DNA of 64,000 nucleotides, taken from contig NZ_JBBPEV010000001.1 in the NCBI RefSeq assembly GCF_038069945.1, forward strand, positions 1,550,001 to 1,614,000, read 5' to 3'. How positions within the stretch are numbered: position 1 is the first letter of the stretch; every line of letters begins with the position of its first letter. The notes under the pieces are model-generated. The model was not told where the DNA came from. It ran no database searches and saw only the letters and a program-made list of their open reading frames with translations. The DNA comes from Aquabacterium sp. A3 (lineage in GTDB: Bacteria > Pseudomonadota > Gammaproteobacteria > Burkholderiales > Burkholderiaceae_C). Shown here in pieces: positions 32,020 through 39,583 of this stretch. Both the position numbers and the translations under genes were made by a program.

Positions 32020-33122
32020 GGCGCCACCCGGGCTCGCACGCGGGTGCCTTCGGCCACGGTGGGGTCCATCAGCACCGTGGTGTCGTCTGTCAGCCCAGCA
32101 GTCACTTCCACCTGCGAGAGGTTGCTCAAGCCCAGCACCACCGGCACCGGCACTGCGCGTCCGTCGCGCAACACCATCACGGTGCCTTCCTCGCGCCCGT
32201 CGCGCGCCTGACGCTCGCGCACCGCCTGCAGCGGCAGCACCAGCGCACCTTGCCGCTGCCCGGTCAGCACCTCGATCGACAGGGTCATGTCCTCACGCAG
32301 AAACGCGGGCTCAGGGGTGGGCACGCTCATGGTCACCTCCACCGCGCCGGTCTGGGCGTTCACCGACGGCGCCAGGCGGGCCACCACGGCATCAAATGGC
32401 TGGGTGGGAAACGCATCGGCCACCACCTTGCCGCGCTGCCCCACCTGCAACTGAGACAAGAATCGCTCATCCACCGACGCCACCAACTCGGTCGCGCCGT
32501 CCACCGCCAGGGTCAGCAGGGCCTTGCCCGCCTGCACGATCTGCCCAGGCTCGACCTGCCGCACCAGCACCTGTCCATCAGCGGGCGCACGCACCGTGGT
32601 TTGAGACTGCCGCGCACGCGACACCGTCAGCGCGGCCTGGGCCGCCCCCTGCTGCGCACGGGCCACCCGCTCGCCTCGCAGCGCCTCATCCAGGTTGGCC
32701 TGGCTGAAAAAGCCCTGCGACACCAGCTCACGCACCCGCTTGAGTTCGGCCCGCGCGGCCTGCAGGGTGGCGTTGGCCTGGGCCAAGGTGGCCTCGGCCT
32801 GCGCCTGTGCGGCGCGCGATTCGTCCTGCTCCAGTGTGATCAGCACCTGCCCGGCCTGCACGCGATCGCCCTCGCGAACCTGCACCGCCTCGACACGCCC
32901 GGTCACGGTCACCCCCAGGTCAACGCGCTCTCGGCTCTCAACCCGCCCGGTGAACTGCAAGGTGCGACTCAGGTCTTGCACCTGGGGCCGAACCACCTCC
33001 ACCACGACGGGGCGCATGGCCCACCAGGCACCGGCGGCGATCAGCGCCAGCAACAGGCCCACCCAGGCCAGGCGGCGCACCCAAACAGCTCGGGCCGGAC
33101 GCGGGGAGTGATCAGCGCTCAT
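32016..33122 (-). CDS. HlyD/MacA-type periplasmic adaptor protein
   Basis: The 368-residue membrane-fusion protein has a membrane anchor (LAWVGLLLALIAAGAWWAM), a split biotinyl/lipoyl domain (VTGRVEAVQVREGDRVQAGQ and TTVRAPADGQVLVRQVEPG), an intervening alpha-helical hairpin rich in Ala/Gln/Glu (about residues 105-185), and a beta-barrel and MPD region ending in a TRVRARVAP tail. It is the first gene of the ABC unit and probably links the permease to an outer membrane channel encoded elsewhere. Start 33122 (MSADHSPRP) is chosen; a longer frame to 33206 has no signal-like lead. Confidence 0.92.
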   Translation of the reverse strand: MSADHSPRPARAVWVRRLAWVGLLLALIAAGAWWAMRPVVVEVVRPQVQDLSRTLQFTGRVESRERVDLGVTVTGRVEAVQVREGDRVQAGQVLITLEQDESRAAQAQAEATLAQANATLQAARAELKRVRELVSQGFFSQANLDEALRGERVARAQQGAAQAALTVSRARQSQTTVRAPADGQVLVRQVEPGQIVQAGKALLTLAVDGATELVASVDERFLSQLQVGQRGKVVADAFPTQPFDAVVARLAPSVNAQTGAVEVTMSVPTPEPAFLREDMTLSIEVLTGQRQGALVLPLQAVRERQARDGREEGTVMVLRDGRAVPVPVVLGLSNLSQVEVTAGLTDDTTVLMDPTVAEGTRVRARVAP

Positions 33123-33228
33123 CGAATGCCTTGAATAAGCCGGAGATCTCCGAGTTTGCCCCAAGATCAAGCTGGGCGTGATCGGCGCAATCTTGAGGTT
33201 TGTCAATCATTCTCCGGAGCCATCACCC

Positions 33229-34119
33229 ATGATCGTCTTTCGGCCTGCTCACCGTCGAGCCCTGACCTCTTTGGCCTCACTGGCCTCACTGACCGCCGTG
33301 GCCCTGCTGAGCGCCTGCAGCCTGCCGAAGGTCGACCTGAGCCAGTGGCTGCCATCGCGCGATGAGGGCACGCCGCGCAAGGAAATCATGGTGGCCGTCA
33401 CCGAGGGGCATGAGTTGATTCGCTTCAATGCGGGCCAGCCAGGCCGCATCGTGTCGCGCGCAACCATCACCGGGCTGCCAGCGGGCGATGCCTTGGTGGG
33501 CATCGACTACCGCGTGGCGCGCGGCGTGCTTTACGCTTTGTCGCGCCAGGGGCAGCTCTACACGCTGGACGCCGACACCGGGGCGCTCACCCCGGTGGGC
33601 AACACCCCGGTGCCGCTCGTGGGTGAGCACTTCGGCTTTGACTTCAATCCCGCGGCCGATCGCATCCGCGTGGTCAGCGACACGGGGCTGAACCTGCGGC
33701 TGCACCCGGACACGGGCGCCATCGCCGCACGCGACCCCTACCTCACCTACCAATGGCAGTCGGCCAACCCACGCGTGGCGGCGGCGGGCTACACCTACAA
33801 CCAGACCAACGACAAGCTCACCACCAACTACGCCATCGACCTGGCCAATGGCAACCTGCTGACGCAGGGCTCGGTGGAGGGGCAGGTGCCAGCCGTGTCG
33901 CCCAACACGGGCACATTGCGGCCGGTGGGCTCGCTGGGGCTGGGGGCGCTGGAAGACGCCTCCATGGACATCACCGACACCGACAACACGGCGCTGGGGG
34001 CCTTGCGCACGGCGGGACGCACCAGCCTGCACCTCATCGATCTGGGCAACGGCCAAACCCGGCGCCTGGGCCAGATCGCCGACGGCCAGCCACTGCGCGG
34101 CGTGGCCATCGTGCCCTGA
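33229..34119 (+). CDS. DUF4394 domain putative lipoprotein
   Basis: The 296-residue product starts at 33229 with a clear ribosome-binding site (CCGGAG nine bases upstream). It has a signal with the lipobox LLSAC near residue 28. The rest matches DUF4394: repeated units such as LVGIDYRVARGVLYALSRQGQLYTLD, GFDFNPAADRIRVVSDTGLNLRLHPDTG and AAGYTYNQTNDKLTTNYAID, which suggest a beta-propeller. No enzymatic function is known. It is divergent from the ABC export unit, with about 106 bases between starts, and converges with the dienelactone hydrolase gene. Confidence 0.85.
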   Translation: MIVFRPAHRRALTSLASLASLTAVALLSACSLPKVDLSQWLPSRDEGTPRKEIMVAVTEGHELIRFNAGQPGRIVSRATITGLPAGDALVGIDYRVARGVLYALSRQGQLYTLDADTGALTPVGNTPVPLVGEHFGFDFNPAADRIRVVSDTGLNLRLHPDTGAIAARDPYLTYQWQSANPRVAAAGYTYNQTNDKLTTNYAIDLANGNLLTQGSVEGQVPAVSPNTGTLRPVGSLGLGALEDASMDITDTDNTALGALRTAGRTSLHLIDLGNGQTRRLGQIADGQPLRGVAIVP

Positions 34120-34132
34120 TCATCCGCCGCGG

Positions 34133-34810
34133 TCAGCCCAGCTGCGCCTGCCAGAAGACCTGCATGCGCGACCAGGCCTGTTCGGCGCAGGCGGCGTCGT
34201 ACACCTCAGGGCGGCTGTGGTTGAAAAACGCGTGCTGCGCCGGATAGCGATGCACCTCTGGCGGTGTGGGTGCGCCGGCCATGGCCTGCACCAGCGCATC
34301 CACCGCCGCCGGAGTGCACCAGTCGTCCTGCTGTGCAAAATGGCCTTGAAACGGAATCCGGATGGCCGCCGGGTTGGCGAACTCTGCCGGCGGAATGCCG
34401 TAAAAGCACACCGCCGCCTTCAGCCCCTTCACATGCACGGCGGCGGCCACAGTCAGGGCGCCCCCCATGCAAAAGCCCATCACCCCCACCGGCGCCCCGG
34501 ATGAAGGGCCCTGGGTGGCCAGGAAGTTCACCGCGCCTTGCAGATCCTGGTGCGTGGCGTCGGCAAAGTCCAGCCCCGTCATCATGTGGTTGGCCTCGTC
34601 GGCCGAGGTGGTGGTGCGCCCACGGAACAAATCGGGCGCCAGCACGGTGTAGCCCAGGCTGCCCAGCCGCTCGGCCACCCCCTTGATGTGGTCATTGAGG
34701 CCCCACCACTCCTGGATCAGCACGATGCCGGGTCGACCGGCAGGCCCCTCGACAAGGTAGGCCGGCGTCTGTTGACCATCGGGGCGCGCGAATTGAATCA
34801 TCTGGCTCAT
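34133..34810 (-). CDS. Dienelactone hydrolase family protein
   Basis: An alpha/beta hydrolase of 225 residues. The family catalytic triad can be seen: nucleophile Cys in GVMGFCMGGAL, Asp in AQQDDWCTP and His in YPAQHAFFN. It also has VLIQEWWGLNDHIKGVAERL near the N-terminus. True dienelactone hydrolases act in chlorocatechol breakdown, but many family members act on other esters or lactones and no pathway gene adjoins this one. The start at 34810 (MSQMIQFARPDG) is chosen because AGGAGTG stands at the right distance; an ATG eight codons upstream lacks this. Confidence 0.9.
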   Translation of the reverse strand: MSQMIQFARPDGQQTPAYLVEGPAGRPGIVLIQEWWGLNDHIKGVAERLGSLGYTVLAPDLFRGRTTTSADEANHMMTGLDFADATHQDLQGAVNFLATQGPSSGAPVGVMGFCMGGALTVAAAVHVKGLKAAVCFYGIPPAEFANPAAIRIPFQGHFAQQDDWCTPAAVDALVQAMAGAPTPPEVHRYPAQHAFFNHSRPEVYDAACAEQAWSRMQVFWQAQLG

Positions 34811-34859
34811 CGACTTCACTCCTGCGGATGACACACGGCCGAGATTTCAACACGGATGC

Positions 34860-36314
34860 TCAGTCGTCCTTGCGCAGTCGCGCCACCCAGTGCGACAGCA
34901 ACTGCCCAGCCGCCTCACGGCCGCCCAGGCCGAACGACAAGGCAAAGGCGACGGCCACGGCGCCCAGGGTCAGGCCGAAGGCCAGGTTGACGATGTCGTC
35001 AGCGATGCCCATGGCACGCAAGCCCATGGCCACCACCAAGGCCAGGATGGCATAACGCGCCACACGGGCCAGGCCTTTGCTGTTGGGGCCGCTGGCGCGG
35101 TCCACCGCGTCGTGCGCCAGATTGGCCAGCCAGAAGCCCACCACCAGGATCACCGAGCCCAACAGCACATCGCCCCCGAAGGCGATGAAGCTGCCCACCA
35201 GGTCACGCACCTGCATGAAGCCCAGTTGCGCCGCGGCTTCCACCACAGCAAACAGCATCGCAAAAAAGCGCAGCACATGGCCGATCAGCGTCGATGCGCT
35301 GACGCGCTCGAACACGTGTCCCAAACCCACCTTGGCGGGCACGCCATCCAAGCCCACTCCCGCCAGCAAGGCGGCCAGCAGTCGGCTGGCAAACGATGCC
35401 ACCAACCAGGTCACGACCAGGATCATGGCGGCGGCCACGATGTGCGGGATGGCCGACATGATCTGGTTGAGCATCTCGGTGGCCGGACGCGAGATCGCCT
35501 CAATGCGCAGGGCGTCCAGGGCGGCCACCAGGGCGGGCAAGAACACCGCCACGAACACGAACAGCCCCACCACGCGCGAGAGCTGCACCTTCTCGGCGCT
35601 GTCGCCCGCCAGGCGGTCGATGCCTGCGGTCTGGGCCAAGTTGCTGACGATGTTGCGCAAAACCGTGGCCACCAGCCAGCCCACACCGCCGATCACCACC
35701 GCCGCCACCACATTGGGCAGCATCGACAAGACCTTGTCGACCATGTGCGACAGCGGCGCCACCAGGCTCTGCATCCCCAGCACGTCCAGGATCATCGTCA
35801 GGAACAGCAAGATCACCACCCAGAACACCGTGTCGGCCAGGCTTGTGCTGATGGGGCTCATGCGGGCATGGGCGGCCAATTGTTCGTCCAGCGTGGTCTT
35901 GTCCAGCAGCTTGCCCACCAACAGCTTGAGCACCGAGGCCACCACCCAGGCCACAAACGCCAAGGCGCCGGCGGCCAGCAAGCGCGGCGCAAAATCAGCC
36001 AGTTGCTGCAGCAAACCCGACAGGGGCCCCGACACCATCGTCAGGTTCAAGGCATTGAACACCGCCACCAGGGCCACCAGCATCACCAGCCAGAACACCC
36101 CAACCCCCACGCCTTTTTCGATGTCCATGGGCTGATCGGCCGCGGAGGACAAGCGCCGGTTGACCCCCAGGGCCGCCAGCCCGCGCACCACCCCCGCACG
36201 CGCCACCAGCGCCACCACCCAACCCGCCAGCAACACGCCCAGGGCGTACAACAGGTGTGGGGCCTGACTGCCCAGGGATGTCTGCATGCTTGACCACATC
36301 GTCTCGAACCCCAT
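34860..36314 (-). CDS. CmpX-like conserved-TM-helix membrane protein (mechanosensitive channel-related)
   Basis: The 484-residue protein contains repeated 'conserved TM helix' units found in CmpX and small mechanosensitive channel relatives: LLAAGALAFVAWVVASVLKLLVGKLLDK, VVAAVVIGGVGWLVATVLRNIVSNL, IVAAAMILVVTWLVASFASRLL and VILVVGFWLANLAHDAVD, each with Gly/Trp spacing. It ends LSFGLGGREAAGQLLSHWVARLRKDD. The start at 36314 is chosen because AAAGGAG lies seven bases before that ATG and only one base before the ATG at 36320. A lipid-bilayer or envelope-stress role is plausible from relatives, not shown here. Confidence 0.85.
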   Translation of the reverse strand: MGFETMWSSMQTSLGSQAPHLLYALGVLLAGWVVALVARAGVVRGLAALGVNRRLSSAADQPMDIEKGVGVGVFWLVMLVALVAVFNALNLTMVSGPLSGLLQQLADFAPRLLAAGALAFVAWVVASVLKLLVGKLLDKTTLDEQLAAHARMSPISTSLADTVFWVVILLFLTMILDVLGMQSLVAPLSHMVDKVLSMLPNVVAAVVIGGVGWLVATVLRNIVSNLAQTAGIDRLAGDSAEKVQLSRVVGLFVFVAVFLPALVAALDALRIEAISRPATEMLNQIMSAIPHIVAAAMILVVTWLVASFASRLLAALLAGVGLDGVPAKVGLGHVFERVSASTLIGHVLRFFAMLFAVVEAAAQLGFMQVRDLVGSFIAFGGDVLLGSVILVVGFWLANLAHDAVDRASGPNSKGLARVARYAILALVVAMGLRAMGIADDIVNLAFGLTLGAVAVAFALSFGLGGREAAGQLLSHWVARLRKDD

Positions 36315-36545
36315 GTCCATGCTCCTTTGCGCGCTGACGTTCATGCTGTAAAAATTTACATTGCCCCAAATACAGTTACAAGTCAAGCCTCGCGGCGGAT
36401 TGGCGAGGCCCGCTGCACACATCTGCTTGCAATTTTTCAAGCCCAGCCGCCCCCCACAAGGAGGGGAACGGGCGGGTACAGCCGGCTTCTTGCGTTAACT
36501 TCCGGGCCGGCTCAGCCACACATCAAATCCAACGGGGACGGACGC

Positions 36546-39500
36546 ATGACCGACTTATCCGGCATCCAGCACGCCGTGCGCGGCGCTGTGGACGCCGCAC
36601 TTCAATCGTTGCTCGATCAATTGCTGGGCGCAGGCATCCACCAGCACACCCGGATGCTGCGCCTGCACACCCCCCTGGGCCCGCAGGTGTTGATGGCCGA
36701 GCGCGTGCGCATGCACGAGGCCCTGGTGCCCGAAGCCGATCACGCCTTCTCGATGGACGTGCTCGCGGTGAGCACCCAGGCGCAGCTCAACCCCAACGAC
36801 CTCATCGGTCAGCCTGTGCTGCTGGAGTTGCTCACCGAGGGCGGTCACGCCTTGGCGGGCAGCACCTCGGCCTGGCGTCCGTTCCATGGCCACGTACTGG
36901 CCATGCACCTGCTGGGCAGCGACGGCGGCCTGGCCCGCTACCACCTGCAGGTGGGCACCTGGCTGGACCTGCTGGCCCACCGCACGGACAGCTGGGTGTT
37001 TCAGCACCTGTCGGTGGTGGACCTGACCGAGGCCATCTTTCGCGACCACCAGGCCCAGGGTGCGCTGGTGCCGCAATGGCGTTGGGAACTGGCCGACCGC
37101 CAGGCCTACCCCGTGCGCTCGCTGTGCGTGCAACACGCTGAAACCGACCTGGCGTTCTTGCGCCGCCTGTGGGCTGAAGAAGGCCTGTACGCCTGGTTTG
37201 AACACACGGGCCAACCAGGCGAGCCCGGCCTGGGCAGCCACACCCTGGTGCTGGCCGACCACCCAGGGGCCTTCCAGCCCCACGCCCCTGGCGCGTCAGA
37301 GGCGGTGCGCTTCACCCAGGCGTCGGCGGTGCTCAAGGGCGACAGCTTGCACCGCTGGCACGCCCACCGCCAGGTGGGGCCCACCGAACTGAGCACCGCC
37401 AGCTGGGATCACCGCAGCGTGGAGAACCACATCGGCCACAGCCTGAGCGACGCGGCCCACGACCAGCCCATGGCCCTGCGCCACACCGATCAGCCCGGCG
37501 CCTATGCCCACCACACCCCTGCGGATGCGCAGCGCCTGGCCGACGTCCACATGCAGGCCCTGCAATCGCAGCGCAAACGATTTGAAGGCCAAGGCACCGT
37601 GCGCACCCTGCGCCCGGGCAGCACCTTGGCGCTGACCGACCACCCGCGCCATGCCGACGGCGAACGCTTTGTGGTGCTGAGCGTCACCCACACGGCACGC
37701 AACAACCTGAGCGCCGACGCCCAGGCGGGCCTGGACCAGCGACTGGGCCCCGCCCACCTGCCCGGCCTGCACAACGACAGCGCCGAACCCTTGTACCAAG
37801 GGCGGCTGCAGGCCCAGCGCCTCAACGTGCCCTACCGTGCGTCCTACCGCGCCCCTTGCACGCCTGAGGGGCACCGCCGAGCACAAGCGCAGGTGCACGG
37901 CCTGCAAACCGCCCTGGTGGTGGGCCTGGGCCCCGACACCCCCGTGCACACCGACCGCGACAACCGCATCAAGGTGCAATTTCATTGGCAGCGCGGCGCG
38001 CAGGCCAGCCACCGCCTCAACCACCTCACGGGCGACGACAACGCCCCGGCCTCTGACGCCTCAGGCACCTGGGTGCGCGTGGCCCAATCCTGGGCTGGCC
38101 AGAACTGGGGTGCCGTCTTCGTGCCCCGCGTGGGCCAAGAGGTGCTGGTGGGCTTCATGGAGGGCGATGCCGACCGCCCCGTCGTGCTGGGCGCCGCCTA
38201 CAACGGCGAAGGCCAAGCCAACGCGCAAGGCAACCGCATCGGTGGCGGTGCCGCAGGCGCCACGGGCAACGCGCCGGCGTGGTTCCCCGGCAGCGAAACG
38301 CGTGGCGAGCTGGAAGGCCACGCCCACACCGCGTGCTTGAGTGGCTTCAAGAGCCAAAGCCTGGAAGCCAGCCAGCATGGTGGCGGTGGCCACAACCAGC
38401 TCGTCATGGACGACACCCCCGGCCAAGGCCGCGTGCTGCTGCACACCACCCAGCAGCAAACCTGGCTGCAGATGGGCCACCTGCTGCAACAGGCCGACAA
38501 CCTGCGCCTGGCCCACCGTGGCCACGGCCTGGAGCTGCACACCCAGGCCCAGGCTGCGCTGCGCGCCGCCAGCGGCCTGCACCTCAGCAGCCACGCCCGC
38601 CCCGCCGGCACCACCAGCGCCCAGGGTCAACCCATGAACAGCCGCGAGGCGCAGCAACAACTGAGCGCCCACGCCCGGTTGCTCACCGCCTTGGCCGCCA
38701 ACGCCAAAACCCACCGCGCCGACCTGCCCCAAGAGCCCGACGCCGCCCAACTGCCTGCGCACGAGAGCCTGCAGGCCACGCTGCAAAGCCTCAAAGGCAC
38801 GCAAGCATCGGAGCACGGCCGCGTGGCCACCACCGAGCGCCCTGATCTGCTGCTCAGCGCTGCGGCTGCCATCACCACCCTCACCCCCGCCCACACGGTG
38901 CTGAGCGCTGGCCGCCACGCCACCCTCACCACCGCCGCTGATCTGAACCTGCTGGCCCAACGCCATCAGGCCTGGGCCGTGAAGAACGGCATCAGCCTCT
39001 TCACCCGGGGCGAAGCCAAAAACACCCAACGCGCCGTGCAAGACACCGGCCTGAAGCTGCACGCCGCCAGCGGCAACGTGCGCACCGAAGCCCAAAGCGG
39101 CCCCTTCACCCTCACCGCCCAACACGCCATCGACCTGCAAAGCACCGCCGCCGACATCGTCATCAGCGCCCCCAACAAAATCGTGCTCAACGGCGGTGGC
39201 GGCTACATCAAGATCGAAGGCGGCAACATCGAGCTGGGCACCAGCGGGCCGGCCAGCTTCAAGGGGGGGCAGAAGGTGTTGACGGGGGGTGGGAGTGCGT
39301 CGGCGTCACCCCCGAACTTGGCTAAACCCTCTGGGATGAAACTGGAGGGTGGGCATCACCTTCAATACCAGGCAGTAGATGCTGCAGGTAAGCCCTTGGC
39401 AAATCGCCCATACGTGATGTTCATGCCGGATGGCACCACTCACGCAGGGAAGACCGACGCAGCAGGCAAGACCAAGCTGATCACCACGGAGAACCGGCAA

Positions 39501-39566
39501 CAGGTTCAGGTCTACATCGAAGACGCCGAGCATCAGGGCTTTCGGGTTCTCTCACAAAACCAATGA
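36546..39566 (+). CDS. vgrG: Type VI secretion spike protein VgrG with transthyretin-like C-terminal extension
   Basis: VgrG trimers tip the T6SS tube and carry effectors. The 1006-residue product has the gp27-like N-terminal part (residues about 25-430), the gp5-type OB-fold with HTDRDNRIKVQFHW (about 466) and WGAVFVPRVGQEVLVGFMEGD (about 520-541), a DUF2345-type repeat region (about 700-890), the terminal beta-helix GGYIKIEGGNIELG, and an extra C-terminal domain from about 925 (LQYQAVDAAGKPLANRPYVMF and following) resembling transthyretin/carboxypeptidase-regulatory folds used to dock effectors. The start at 36546 is preceded by GGGGACGG. No other T6SS structural gene is present, so this is an orphan vgrG island. 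Confidence 0.95.
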   Translation: MTDLSGIQHAVRGAVDAALQSLLDQLLGAGIHQHTRMLRLHTPLGPQVLMAERVRMHEALVPEADHAFSMDVLAVSTQAQLNPNDLIGQPVLLELLTEGGHALAGSTSAWRPFHGHVLAMHLLGSDGGLARYHLQVGTWLDLLAHRTDSWVFQHLSVVDLTEAIFRDHQAQGALVPQWRWELADRQAYPVRSLCVQHAETDLAFLRRLWAEEGLYAWFEHTGQPGEPGLGSHTLVLADHPGAFQPHAPGASEAVRFTQASAVLKGDSLHRWHAHRQVGPTELSTASWDHRSVENHIGHSLSDAAHDQPMALRHTDQPGAYAHHTPADAQRLADVHMQALQSQRKRFEGQGTVRTLRPGSTLALTDHPRHADGERFVVLSVTHTARNNLSADAQAGLDQRLGPAHLPGLHNDSAEPLYQGRLQAQRLNVPYRASYRAPCTPEGHRRAQAQVHGLQTALVVGLGPDTPVHTDRDNRIKVQFHWQRGAQASHRLNHLTGDDNAPASDASGTWVRVAQSWAGQNWGAVFVPRVGQEVLVGFMEGDADRPVVLGAAYNGEGQANAQGNRIGGGAAGATGNAPAWFPGSETRGELEGHAHTACLSGFKSQSLEASQHGGGGHNQLVMDDTPGQGRVLLHTTQQQTWLQMGHLLQQADNLRLAHRGHGLELHTQAQAALRAASGLHLSSHARPAGTTSAQGQPMNSREAQQQLSAHARLLTALAANAKTHRADLPQEPDAAQLPAHESLQATLQSLKGTQASEHGRVATTERPDLLLSAAAAITTLTPAHTVLSAGRHATLTTAADLNLLAQRHQAWAVKNGISLFTRGEAKNTQRAVQDTGLKLHAASGNVRTEAQSGPFTLTAQHAIDLQSTAADIVISAPNKIVLNGGGGYIKIEGGNIELGTSGPASFKGGQKVLTGGGSASASPPNLAKPSGMKLEGGHHLQYQAVDAAGKPLANRPYVMFMPDGTTHAGKTDAAGKTKLITTENRQQVQVYIEDAEHQGFRVLSQNQ

Positions 39567-39583
39567 TTCAGGAGGGCTGATCC